Source of the DNA: Capillimicrobium parvum
Lineage (GTDB): Bacteria; Actinomycetota; Thermoleophilia; Solirubrobacterales; Solirubrobacteraceae
DNA length: 64,000 nt
Assembly (NCBI RefSeq): GCF_021172045.1
Contig: NZ_CP087164.1
Span: 930,001 to 994,000, forward strand
Direction: 5' to 3'
Part shown: positions 56,035 through 63,935 of the stretch, piece after piece
Numbering within the stretch: the stretch's first letter is position 1
Layout: every line of letters begins with the position of its first letter
Made by a program: the position numbers and the translations under genes
Notes under the pieces: model-generated
The model's database searches: none
Seen by the model: only the letters and a program-made list of their open reading frames with translations
What the model was told of the DNA's origin: nothing

Positions 56035-56090
56035 GACGGCACCGTACGCCCGGCGCGGGCGTGCCGTCTTGAACGGATGTGACCGGCGGC

Positions 56091-56229
56091 TCAGCCGAGG
56101 ATCTGCGGCAGCCGCAGCAGCACCCGCGGACGGCCGCGCACGCGCAGGCGGCGGCGCAGCATGAGGACCCGCGGATCGGCCCGGCCGGCGCTCACGTCGG
56201 CGAAGTCGTCGAAGCTGACCTTCAGCGGC
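56091..56229 (-). pseudogene. C-terminal remnant, SCP2-like or similar
   Basis: One frame reads SPLKVSFDDFADVSAGRADP, then RVLMLRRRLRVRGRPRVLLR and LPQILG before a stop at 56091. GRADP-x(5)-RRLRVRG-x(4)-LLRLPQ resembles the end of sterol-carrier (SCP2) domains. An in-frame stop lies right before the segment and no start codon exists, so this looks like a gene tail left by deletion. Confidence is limited because the piece is short. Confidence 0.4.
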
Positions 56230-56257
56230 GATCATGGACCGACACGGTGCTCCTGAC

Positions 56258-56271
56258 TGGCTGGTCAGCCA
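56258..56271. promoter_or_regulatory. Inverted repeat upstream of the oxygenase gene
   Basis: Exact arms TGGCTG and CAGCCA with a two-base spacer lie 101 bases before the oxygenase start at 56373. Adjacent CACGTG (56278-56283) adds another symmetric hexamer. It could be a regulator-binding site; no regulator gene is adjacent. Confidence 0.35.
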
Positions 56272-56372
56272 AACGGCACGTGAGTGACCATTGTCAGCGA
56301 CGCCCGCCCACGTCCGTACATGACGGCGTATCCGACCCGCGGCCTGTCGCGCACACCGAGGAGCTACCCACC

Positions 56373-57389
56373 GTGAACGTCTTCGCCTTCGATCCCGCGG
56401 ATCACCGTGAGACCTTCGAGCGCCAGGGATGGGTGTACATCCCCGGCGGCATCGACCCCGAGTTCCATGAGTACGTCCGCCGGTACATCGCCGACTCGTT
56501 CGACGACACCCGGATCGCGTCGCGGGCGATCCCGGGCAAGAAGGAGCAGTCGCTGTTCGACCTGCCCGCCGACGTCGACCACGAGCGCGAGCTGTTCGAC
56601 CCGCTCTGCCGGCTCACCGGTCTGGAGCGGTCCACGATGACGCTCTCCGAGCGCCACATCAACGGCTACGACAGCGCCGCCGATCCGGAGCCGGCGCCGC
56701 ACAAGGACCGCTACGCGTCCCAGATCTCGGTCGGTCTCTCGATCGACATCCCGGCCGGCTCGCAACTCGTCATCTATCCGTACGACCACCTCGAGCTCAA
56801 CCCGTTCAACACCGCCGCGGACCTGTACGACAGCCTGCCCGCGCACGAGAAGCCCGAGGTCGTGGTGCGCTCCGCGCGCGAGGTCGTCATCGACGACCGC
56901 CCGGGCGACGTCGTCGTCTTCCACGGCAACTGCACGTGGCACCTTCGGCGCAACTCGGCCGACTCGTACAACCTCTACTTCAAGTTCAACGACTTCGACT
57001 GCGATCCGCTCGGCGAGGATCCGGCGACGCCCGCCCGCCGCGAGGCGACGCTCGCCGCCCTGGGCAGCTCCGAGATCGGCGAGCTGTACCCCGTCCTCTC
57101 CCGGCGGCTGGACTCGGTGGCGCGCGCGCATGCCCGCCATGAGTGGTGGGAGACGTCGGTCCGCGCGAAGCTCTGGGGCGGCGACGAGGCCCCGCTGACG
57201 TCGGCGCAGTTCCGCCTGCTGCAGACCGTCGACGGCGTCCGCGACGTCGACACGCTCGCCGAGGCGGGCACGCCGGACGACGACGTGGCCGTGGCCGTCC
57301 GCGCAATGGCGGAGATCGGCGTCCTCGACCTGCTGCGCGCACCGCTCGGCGCGCAGCTGAGCGCCGTGGGCGCAGAACAACGGGGCTGA
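56373..57389 (+). CDS. Phytanoyl-CoA dioxygenase-like 2-oxoglutarate/Fe(II) oxygenase
   Basis: A 338-residue protein. Fe ligands are visible: HxD at His110-Asp112 (APHKDRYA) and the distal His190 in VVFHGNCTWHLRRNS, with Arg192 or Arg193 for 2-oxoglutarate. The body around ETFERQGWVYIPGGIDPEFH fits the PhyH fold. The C-terminal 80 residues (TSAQFRLLQTVDGVRDVDTL, DDDVAVAVRAMAEIGVLDLL) look like a winged helix, as at the end of some cupin-type and JmjC-type oxygenases. Such enzymes hydroxylate small metabolites or peptides. It is next to the IS481 element and might belong to the ligase cluster beyond it. Confidence 0.78.
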   Translation: MNVFAFDPADHRETFERQGWVYIPGGIDPEFHEYVRRYIADSFDDTRIASRAIPGKKEQSLFDLPADVDHERELFDPLCRLTGLERSTMTLSERHINGYDSAADPEPAPHKDRYASQISVGLSIDIPAGSQLVIYPYDHLELNPFNTAADLYDSLPAHEKPEVVVRSAREVVIDDRPGDVVVFHGNCTWHLRRNSADSYNLYFKFNDFDCDPLGEDPATPARREATLAALGSSEIGELYPVLSRRLDSVARAHARHEWWETSVRAKLWGGDEAPLTSAQFRLLQTVDGVRDVDTLAEAGTPDDDVAVAVRAMAEIGVLDLLRAPLGAQLSAVGAEQRG

Positions 57390-57418
57390 GAGGCGAGCAG
57401 TCGACGTCGGCCCCGCGG

Positions 57419-57497
57419 GACGGGCCTGGCGCGGCGACGCGCTGGGCCCGGACCCGGCTTGACGAGAAGCGCGACGGGCCTGGCGCGGCGACGCGCT
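57419..57497. repeat. 54-bp tandem repeat next to the IS481 insertion
   Basis: The 25-base segment at 57419-57443 recurs exactly at 57473-57497, a period of 54. The intervening 57444-57472 (starting gggcccggacccggcttgac) also matches, with one change, the sequence right after the insertion (from about 58559). Before the IS arrived this was a tandem array of 54-base units, each one in frame with the tail of the ATP-grasp gene now starting at 58555. Confidence 0.75.
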
Positions 57498-57500
57498 AGG

Positions 57501-58553
57501 TGACGTGCCCAGGGACGTTCCGAACGCCGTGAAGTAGGTCCGGGCCTGCCGAGAGGGTGTGGGTGTCGAAGCTCACACGTCTCAAGGAGGCCCGGATGGC
57601 GCACCATAGAGCCCGGTTCACCGCGCGTGGACGCGAGGTTGTCGTTCGTCGTGTTGTTGACGACGGCGAGACGTTCGCCCAGGCGGCCCCCTGGGCGAAC
57701 GTCTCGAAGTCGACCGTGTGGGAGTGGGTGCATCGCTGGCGCCAAGCCACGCCGGACGAGCAAACATCGCTGGCGTGTCTGACCGAGCGCTCCAGCCGCC
57801 CGCACCGCTCACCGCGACAGGTGCCAGCCGAGGAGGCCCAGCGGATCTGCGAGCTGCGCAAGCGGACCGGATGGAGCCCACGGAGGCTCGCCGACGAGCC
57901 CGAGATCGCGCGGTCGCACTCGACCGTCCACCGAGTCCTGCAACGCGCCGGCGTGTCCCGGCGCCCCGCCCCTGAGCGGCCGGCGGTCGTCCGCTATGAG
58001 TGGCCGTGCCCCGGCAACCTGCTGCACATGGACGTCAAGCGCTTCGGCAAGTTCACCGAGCCCGGCCACGCCGTCACCGGCGACCGCACCAGGCGCTCAC
58101 GGCGGGTCGGTTGGGAGTACTGCCACTCGATCGTCGACGATTGCAGCCGCCTGGCCTACAGCGAGATCCACGACGACGAGAAGGCCGCCACGGTCACCGC
58201 GTTTACCCGTCGCGCGCTGGACTTCTTCCTCGAGCACGGCATCGTCGCCGAGCGACTGATGACCGACAACGCGTTCGCCTACGTCCACAACAAGACGCTC
58301 AAGGCACTGCTGCACGCCAGGGCGATGAATCACCTCCGCACGCGGCCCTACACGCCGCGCACCAACGGCAAAGTGGAGCGCTACCAGCAGACGCTGCAGC
58401 GTGAGTGGGCCTACGCGCTCGAATACGCCTCAAGCGAGGCCCGTCGAGCTTCGCTGCCACACTGGGTGCGCCACTACAACGAGCGGCGCACCCACAGCGC
58501 CCTCGGCAACCGACCCCCACTCGACCGCGTTCGGCAGGTCACCGGGCTCGACA
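57501..58553 (+). mobile_element. IS481-family insertion sequence, intact
   Basis: A 1053-bp element flanked by the 6-base direct repeat GCTAGG (57495-57500 and 58554-58559), which matches the NCTAGN target known for Bordetella IS481. The ends are imperfect inverted repeats about 27-30 bases long, starting TGACGTGCCCAGGGACGTTC on the left and TGTCGAGCCCGGTGACCTGC on the right (as reverse complement), both continuing into CCGAACGC. It carries one transposase. The clean duplication points to a fairly recent insertion. Confidence 0.85.
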
Positions 58554-58558
58554 GCTAG
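57596..58558 (+). CDS. IS481-family transposase
   Basis: A 320-residue DDE transposase. A N-terminal HTH (FAQAAPWANVSKSTVWEWVH) is followed by the rve integrase core with the DDE triad at LLHMDVKRF, RLMTDNAFAY and NGKVERYQQTL. AAGGAGG just upstream supports ATG 57596 rather than an earlier frame start. The frame is intact to its TAG, and the stop codon at 58556-58558 lies inside the target-site duplication, outside the element itself. The transposase overlaps the ligase gene stop (58555-58557) by its last bases. Confidence 0.92.
   Translation: MAHHRARFTARGREVVVRRVVDDGETFAQAAPWANVSKSTVWEWVHRWRQATPDEQTSLACLTERSSRPHRSPRQVPAEEAQRICELRKRTGWSPRRLADEPEIARSHSTVHRVLQRAGVSRRPAPERPAVVRYEWPCPGNLLHMDVKRFGKFTEPGHAVTGDRTRRSRRVGWEYCHSIVDDCSRLAYSEIHDDEKAATVTAFTRRALDFFLEHGIVAERLMTDNAFAYVHNKTLKALLHARAMNHLRTRPYTPRTNGKVERYQQTLQREWAYALEYASSEARRASLPHWVRHYNERRTHSALGNRPPLDRVRQVTGLDS
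57666..57705. repeat. Perfect 17-bp inverted repeat inside the transposase gene
   Basis: Positions 57666-57682 and 57689-57705 are exact reverse complements with a six-base loop, encoding GETFAQAAPWANVSK. In mRNA it would form a strong hairpin about 70 bases after the ATG. The arms lie in the N-terminal HTH region. It resembles the palindrome at 9846-9890 in position and type. Confidence 0.9.
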
Positions 58559-59742
58559 GCCCGGACCCGGCTCGACGAGAAGCGCGCCGGCGCGGCCGGC
58601 TCGTCGGGCTCGATGCCGAGCAGGTACGCGAGCACCGGCTCGGCGACGGGCATGAGGTTCTGACGGTCCGACACCTGATAGTGGCGATGCAGCGCGGGCG
58701 TGCCGTTGACCTCGTTGATCACGCCGCCCGTCTCGCGCAGCGGCCGCGACGGGTCAGCGGTGACCAGGTCGACGCCGGCCAGGCGCACCCCGAGCGTACG
58801 GACCGCCGTGTGGGCATCCTCGACGATGGCGTCGCAGAGCTCGTCGCGAGCGGTCCGGCAGTCCTCGACCCGCGCCTCGTTGGTGGCGATCTTGACCGTG
58901 CAGCGCGCCCCCGCGGCGGGAACCGAGCCGAGCGCGAGACCGGCGTGTGACAGGGTGAGGAGGCAGTCCAGGTCGACGCGCAGCGGGTAGATCCCGTCCG
59001 CGCCGCCCGCCCGCGCCCGGCGGCGGTTCTCGGCCCGGATGAGCTCCTCGACGGTCGACGTGCCGTCCCCGTCGACGGTGGGCGACGACTGGCAGACGAC
59101 GTCCAGCAGACGGTCGTCCAGAAACAGCAGCCGGTACACCGAGCCGCGCGCCTGGCGTTCGATGAGCAGCGTGTCCGAGCGGCGGCCGGCGCGCATGGCG
59201 GCTCGCGTCAGGTCCTCGGCAGTCCTCACCCCGCACGTCGTACCGTCGCCGCCGCCGGTGCCGGTCGCTGCCTTCACCACGCACGGCCCGGGCTCGCGGG
59301 CCAGGAACTCGAGCCCCCGGGCCGGATCGTCGCGGGTGAAGTCGCGGTGCACGGGCACGGGGACCCGCGCGCGCAGCAGGAGCTGGTGCACGGTCCGCTT
59401 GTCGATCGCCAGGCGCAGCGTGACCGCGTCGTCGAGCGCCACCGTCTGCTCGAACACTCGCGTCCGTGCGGGACCGTGCCCGATCTCGAGGATGCCGCCG
59501 GGCAGCTCCTCGAGGATGTCGGCCCCCAACGCAGCGGCCGCGTCGCTCCAGATCCGCCGGTAGACGGCGTGCTTGACCCCGGGCGCGATCTCGCCGCGGT
59601 GCAGGCCGTGGCGCATGCGGTGCACGACGTGCCGCACGCCGGTGCCGCGCAGGAGGTCCAGGCGCGGGGCGAGGTCGCGTCCGCGCTGGGTCGCCGTCAG
59701 GGCCTGGAGGGCTCTGAGCGCGACCGTGTCGCGGGCGGTCAC
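58555..59742 (-). CDS. Cyanophycin synthetase-like ATP-grasp ligase
   Basis: A 395-residue ATP-grasp ligase. GPCVVKAATGTGGGDGTTCG is the glycine-rich ATP loop; TVDGDGTSTVEELI resembles the DGxST loop of cyanophycin synthetase, and ETGGVINEVNGTPALHRHYQ carries the Mg-binding Glu/Asn. N-terminal and C-terminal Mur-type domains of cyanophycin synthetase are missing, so it is a stand-alone ligase joining a carboxylate to an amine by way of an acyl phosphate. The GTG at 59742 overlaps the dehydrogenase stop by four bases. The C-terminal SSSRVRA comes from a 54-base repeat region, and its TAG stop lies in the IS481 target duplication. Confidence 0.85.
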   Translation of the reverse strand: MTARDTVALRALQALTATQRGRDLAPRLDLLRGTGVRHVVHRMRHGLHRGEIAPGVKHAVYRRIWSDAAAALGADILEELPGGILEIGHGPARTRVFEQTVALDDAVTLRLAIDKRTVHQLLLRARVPVPVHRDFTRDDPARGLEFLAREPGPCVVKAATGTGGGDGTTCGVRTAEDLTRAAMRAGRRSDTLLIERQARGSVYRLLFLDDRLLDVVCQSSPTVDGDGTSTVEELIRAENRRRARAGGADGIYPLRVDLDCLLTLSHAGLALGSVPAAGARCTVKIATNEARVEDCRTARDELCDAIVEDAHTAVRTLGVRLAGVDLVTADPSRPLRETGGVINEVNGTPALHRHYQVSDRQNLMPVAEPVLAYLLGIEPDEPAAPARFSSSRVRA

Positions 59743-60656
59743 GCCTCTGCGCTCCACGGGCCGTTGGTCGTGCACCGCTCGTCGATGGCGTCGAGCACGG
59801 CGCTCAGCTCCCCGGGCCGACGGCCGTCGAAGCGCTCGCGCAGGCCCATCGCGGCGACACGGCGCAGCCGCTCGGAGGCTGCGCACGTCACCAGCGGCTC
59901 GACGCCGGCCGCCTCCAGCACGGCCGCCGATCCCGCCAGCTCGTCGGCGCGGCGCTGCGCGTGCAGCGCCAGGCTGCACATCACGCGCTCGGCGAGCTCG
60001 GGGAAGGAGACCTGCTCGCCCGGGCCGGCGATCGTCGGCAGCAGCTCACGGTCGACGCCGTGGCGCCGCGCGGCCAGCAGCGTCTCGGCGATGAGCGCGT
60101 CGCGGCCCTTCATGTACACGCTGCGCAGCAGCTTGATCAGCGAGGCGCGGCCGGCGGGGCCGTCGATCGCCCGGACGGTCATGCCGAGCCCGCCCGCGAA
60201 CCGCTCCCATGCGGGCGCGCCCGGGCCGCTGGCGATCATCGGCACGGCCCAGCCGCTCATCACCACGGTGCCCATCACCGCCACGTCGGCGTAGGTACCG
60301 CCGCGGACGGCGATCGCGTCCGCGGCGGCCGCCTTGTGCCCCGGCTCGCCGGCGCTCACGTCGGCGAACAGCGCGCCGGGCTCGAGCAGCTCGGCACACG
60401 CGCGCGCCACGTCGCCGGCCACCGTCGCCGGGACCGCGCTGACGACCACGCCGGCCCCGGCGACCGCGTCCGCCAGCGTCGCCGACGGCCGCGCGCCGAG
60501 CTCCCGCACCTCGCGGGCCCGCGCGCCGGCCTGTGGCTCGGGCCGCGGTCGGCGGTAGGCGCGGACGTCGGGCAGGCCGCTCTCGACCATCCGGGCCGTC
60601 AGCACGGAGCCGAGCTCCCCGAAGCCGATGATGCCGATGGGCGGGACGGCGCGCAT
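59739..60656 (-). CDS. NAD(P)-dependent dehydrogenase with DUF1932 domain
   Basis: A 305-residue protein of the 6-phosphogluconate/beta-hydroxyacid dehydrogenase superfamily. PIGIIGFGELGSVLTARMVE is the Rossmann motif; VVVSAVPATVAGDVARACAE, then FADVSAGEPGHKAAAADAIA follows. The C-terminal helical part (SLIKLLRSVYMKGRDALIAE) is DUF1932-like, where the conserved active-site Lys is K174-like. It probably oxidises a hydroxy acid or reduces a keto acid. Start ATG 60656 overlaps the ATP-grasp stop by one base, and its own stop overlaps the following GTG. Confidence 0.83.
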   Translation of the reverse strand: MRAVPPIGIIGFGELGSVLTARMVESGLPDVRAYRRPRPEPQAGARAREVRELGARPSATLADAVAGAGVVVSAVPATVAGDVARACAELLEPGALFADVSAGEPGHKAAAADAIAVRGGTYADVAVMGTVVMSGWAVPMIASGPGAPAWERFAGGLGMTVRAIDGPAGRASLIKLLRSVYMKGRDALIAETLLAARRHGVDRELLPTIAGPGEQVSFPELAERVMCSLALHAQRRADELAGSAAVLEAAGVEPLVTCAASERLRRVAAMGLRERFDGRRPGELSAVLDAIDERCTTNGPWSAEA

Positions 60657-61888
60657 CACGCCACCCGCGTCGTCCTGGCCCGCGGCGCCCGCAGGCCGTC
60701 CCGTGTGATCCTGCGGCGCAGCTTGGCGGCGCCCTGGGCCATTCCCATGGCGCTCGGAACCGGATCCGACCAGCGGAAGTGCGGAAGGTGGAAGGGGTGC
60801 ATCAGGCTGCGCAGCCATCCCGCGGTGGTCACCTCGCCGTGGGCTCGATAGCCCAGGAACGCCGGCACGTCCCAGACGTGCCACATCCGGTCGCCGGCGC
60901 GGACCGACGGGGTGTGGGACACGTCGGCCCCGCGGGCGCGGTCGTAGGCGATGCCTGCGAGGTCGACCCCGGCGCGCCGGACGAGCTCGTTGGCGGCGGT
61001 GAAGCGGTGGTTGCACTCGATCAGCTTCAGGCTGCCGTCGCGGGCGTCGCGCTTGAACTCGACGTTGCCCACGCCCCGCAGGCCGACGCCGGCGAAGAAG
61101 CGCAGGCCGAGCTCCGCGACGTCGGGATGCCACTCGATGACCTGGTACGTCGACAGCCCGAAGTGGACGGGATAGCCGCGCAGCTTGCGCTTGGTCAGGT
61201 GGAACAGCGGGCGGCCGGAGTCGTCGATGTAGGTGTAGTAGGAGAGGAACTGGTCGTCGCCGCCGGGGATGATCTCCGTGACCATGACCTCGATCCCCAG
61301 CTCCCTGGCCGCGGCCACCGTCGTGCGCAGGCTCAGCTCGTCCGCGACCGGCAGCAGCTTGGCCCGGAAGTGCCGCTGCCAGACGTGCGAGTGCACGGGC
61401 TTGACCGCGCACGGGAACCCGAGCTCCGCGACCGCGCGGCCCACGTCGGACGCGTCGCGGACGATCACGGTGCCCGGGGTGGGGACGCCGACGGCCCGGG
61501 CCCGCCGGTAGGTGTCCTCCTTGTCGAGCATCGCGAGCACCACGTCGTCGTCGGCCTCGATCGGGAGATAGCCGAGCCGCTCGAGCCGGCCCCGATGGCG
61601 GGCGATGAGCTCCAGGCCGTCGTCCTCGCACGGCAGGACGACGGCGCCCGCCGGGCCCTCGCGCTCGAGCCAGTCCAGCCAGCGCTCCTGGAGCCGGCCC
61701 CCGCCGGGGGCCGCCACGAACCGGTGGCAGTGGCGCGACCCCGCCACCGGGCCCGGCTGCCCGGCGAGCACGTGCACGCGCACGCCTCGCGCTCCGAGCG
61801 ATCGCGCGACCGACAGGGCCGGGCCTCGGCCGCCCAGCAGCACCGCCGGGGCCCGGTCCATCCCGCGACGGGTGCCCGCGTCACCCAT
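60656..61888 (-). CDS. ATP-grasp carboxylate-amine ligase
   Basis: A 410-residue ATP-grasp protein of the PylC/carbamoyl-phosphate-synthase-like class. The pre-ATP-grasp domain has AVLLGGRGPALSVARSLGAR; the ATP domain has YRRARAVGVPTPGTVIVRDA, FPCAVKPVHSHVWQ (the invariant Lys) and VTEIIPGGDDQFLSYYTYID; the Mg site is in GVGNVEFKRDARDGSLKLIE followed by CNHRF. These enzymes make amide bonds between amino acids or attach an amine to a carboxylate of a precursor. ATG 61888 is favoured; a later ATG at 61861 is possible. Confidence 0.87.
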   Translation of the reverse strand: MGDAGTRRGMDRAPAVLLGGRGPALSVARSLGARGVRVHVLAGQPGPVAGSRHCHRFVAAPGGGRLQERWLDWLEREGPAGAVVLPCEDDGLELIARHRGRLERLGYLPIEADDDVVLAMLDKEDTYRRARAVGVPTPGTVIVRDASDVGRAVAELGFPCAVKPVHSHVWQRHFRAKLLPVADELSLRTTVAAARELGIEVMVTEIIPGGDDQFLSYYTYIDDSGRPLFHLTKRKLRGYPVHFGLSTYQVIEWHPDVAELGLRFFAGVGLRGVGNVEFKRDARDGSLKLIECNHRFTAANELVRRAGVDLAGIAYDRARGADVSHTPSVRAGDRMWHVWDVPAFLGYRAHGEVTTAGWLRSLMHPFHLPHFRWSDPVPSAMGMAQGAAKLRRRITRDGLRAPRARTTRVA

Positions 61889-61895
61889 CGCGCCG

Positions 61896-62624
61896 TCAGA
61901 CCCTGTCCAGGGCGCTCTCGGCCACCACGCCGTGCGCGTCGAGGATCGTGTCGACCCAGTCGTTGGAGAAGTCGCCGCGCGCGACGGCGTCCGTGTAGTC
62001 GGACTCGGCGGCCGACTGCTCCTGGAGCCGTCGCAGGACCTCGCCGACGTTGGCGTGGGGGACCACCACCACGCCGCATTCGTCGCCGACGATGACGTCT
62101 CCGGGGTGCACGACGACGCCCCCCGCCGAGATCGGGTGGTTGATCTCACCCGGCCCGCGGTGCAGCGGCCCGATCGGCGTGATCCCGCGCGCGAAGACGG
62201 GGAAGTCGCCGAGCGCCTCGATCGCGGGCTGGTCGCGGATCAGCCCGTCCACGACGAACCCGGCGATGCCCCGGTGGCGCGCCTTGGTGGAGATGAGGTC
62301 GCCGAGGACGGCGTTCATCGACGACGTGCTCGTGTCGATCACGACGACGTCGCCCGGCTGCGCGACGTCGAGGCTCTTGTGGACCATCAGGTTGTCGCCG
62401 GGATAGCAGCGCACCGTCAACGCCGGTCCCACGATGGTGGCCGTCGAGGTCATCGGCTTGATGGCCGTGTGCATCGCGTAGAGGCGGTTGGTGAGGTCGG
62501 AGATGTTCGGCGTCGGGAACGCTCCGAGCGCCGCGACGCCGGCGGGATCAGGCCGTTCCATGTCGAGGCGGATGCGGAATCCGGGCCCCGGGTGCATCTC
62601 GGCGGACTTCGGCTTGCTGACCAT
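61896..62624 (-). CDS. RraA-family aldolase/decarboxylase-like protein
   Basis: A 242-residue member of the RraA/HMG-aldolase family. GDLISTKARHRGIAGFVVDG followed by LIRD is the signature carrying the Arg-Asp pair that binds the metal and 2-keto substrate; PTPNISDLTNRLYAM is the conserved start. Family members cleave 4-hydroxy-4-methyl-2-oxoglutarate or decarboxylate oxaloacetate; older annotation calls them methyltransferase-like. ATG 62624 has a GGAGG ribosome-binding site eight bases before it. It lies seven bases before the ATP-grasp gene. Confidence 0.9.
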   Translation of the reverse strand: MVSKPKSAEMHPGPGFRIRLDMERPDPAGVAALGAFPTPNISDLTNRLYAMHTAIKPMTSTATIVGPALTVRCYPGDNLMVHKSLDVAQPGDVVVIDTSTSSMNAVLGDLISTKARHRGIAGFVVDGLIRDQPAIEALGDFPVFARGITPIGPLHRGPGEINHPISAGGVVVHPGDVIVGDECGVVVVPHANVGEVLRRLQEQSAAESDYTDAVARGDFSNDWVDTILDAHGVVAESALDRV

Positions 62625-62681
62625 CGAGCAACCTCCTACTCGCACGTTGTCCCGCCTGGTGTGCGGAACGTCGACATCGCT

Positions 62682-63920
62682 TCAGGCACCGCGACTCCGC
62701 GTCGCGCCCCATGACGCTTTGACCGCGCCGGCGGGCGCGCCGCAGCGGGGCGCGCACCAGCTGGACGGATGGGCCTCGATGACCTTCGCCTGGGACTCCG
62801 CCTGGTGCAGGCCCGGCAGGTGCAGGCCGTTGCGGGCCGCGTTGTAGGCCCACAGCCAGTTGTCGTACGCCGAGCTGGCGCCGAAGTAGGTGACGTCCAG
62901 CCGCGCCTCGTCGGCCATCTCGTACCACGCGTCGCCCAGCCGGTTCCACTCCGCCGCGCCGGCCGCGCCGACGCGGCGCGCGGACGGCCAGCCGACCTCG
63001 CCGATCGACCCGCGCCGGTCGAACTCGGAGAGCCAGTCGACGAAGTGGCGCAGGTCGTGCAGGAACTCGTCCTGGTCGGCGGCGGTGGGCTCCCGCTGCG
63101 GCTCCTCGGAGGTCATCCCCGGATAGGCGTGGGCCGAGTAGACGTGGCGGTCGATCGGGTCGTCGATCCACGGCTTGGGCTGATGCTCGCGCCACGCTCC
63201 GGCGGACGCGTAGTCGTTGCCCTCGATCCACAGCAGCGTGCGGTCGCCATGCGCGCGCAGCGCCTGCACCACACCCTGCGAATAGCTCTGCCACACGTCG
63301 TCGGCGATCTCGTAGGGCTCGTTCATCAGGTCGTAGGCGTACACGCGCCGGTCGTCGCGGAAGACGTCGGACAGCCGCAGCCAGAGGTCGTCGAACTCCT
63401 CCTGCGAGATGCCGTCGCCGAGCGTGCTGGTCGCCTTGACCACGTCGGGATGGCGGCCGCCGCTGTGGACGTCGATGATCGCCCGCATGCCCGCGCGGCC
63501 GATGGCCGCCACCTCGGCGGTCAGGAGGCGGAGGAACGGCTCGTCGAGTGGGCCGCCGAGGCTGCGCTGCACCGAGCCCCATTGGAATGGCAGCCGGATG
63601 ATCCGATGCCCCCGCGCCGCGAGGTAGCGGTAGGAGGCGCCGGGTTCGCAACGCGAGGCGTAGTTGAGCGTGTAGCTGTTGATGCCTCGCAGGTATGCGT
63701 GGGCGCCGCCGCCCCCGGGGACCGTGAGGGGATGGGGCGCCGGGAGCCGCTCCTCCCCGCAGGCGCCGCAGAGAACGGTCGCGACGGCGCCGAACGCCGC
63801 GCCCACGAGCAGCTGGCGGCGGGTCATGGCCACCTGGGCGCCGTCGGCATTGTGGCCGTGCGAGCGCCGCTCGCAGCGGGGCCGGCGCCGGGGACCGTTG
63901 TCAGAGACGGTGCCTGCCAT
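62682..63920 (-). CDS. Secreted GH5 cellulase-family glycoside hydrolase
   Basis: A 412-residue protein. Twin arginines at residues 34-35 (TRRQLLVGAAFGAVATVLCG) suggest a Tat signal peptide, or a lipobox at Cys51, after a 31-residue lead. The (beta/alpha)8 barrel carries LRGINSYTLNYA, the acid/base Glu201 in DLMNEPYE and the nucleophile Glu308 in SIGEVGWPS; both are intact. It probably hydrolyses beta-1,4 or beta-1,3 glucans or mannans. ATG 63920 has a GAGGAG ribosome-binding site seven bases upstream, which decides it over 63827. It leads the minus-strand operon, 57 bases before rraA. Confidence 0.88.
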   Translation of the reverse strand: MAGTVSDNGPRRRPRCERRSHGHNADGAQVAMTRRQLLVGAAFGAVATVLCGACGEERLPAPHPLTVPGGGGAHAYLRGINSYTLNYASRCEPGASYRYLAARGHRIIRLPFQWGSVQRSLGGPLDEPFLRLLTAEVAAIGRAGMRAIIDVHSGGRHPDVVKATSTLGDGISQEEFDDLWLRLSDVFRDDRRVYAYDLMNEPYEIADDVWQSYSQGVVQALRAHGDRTLLWIEGNDYASAGAWREHQPKPWIDDPIDRHVYSAHAYPGMTSEEPQREPTAADQDEFLHDLRHFVDWLSEFDRRGSIGEVGWPSARRVGAAGAAEWNRLGDAWYEMADEARLDVTYFGASSAYDNWLWAYNAARNGLHLPGLHQAESQAKVIEAHPSSWCAPRCGAPAGAVKASWGATRSRGA

Positions 63921-63935
63921 GCGTAGCTCCTCACC

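Noticed and set aside
57390-57494. Small gene after the oxygenase
   Set aside because: The stretch is made of the 54-base repeats and has no start with a ribosome-binding site.
58555-59742. True cyanophycin synthetase
   Set aside because: It is only 395 residues long and lacks the Mur-ligase-like half needed for cyanophycin synthesis; no cyanophycinase is nearby.
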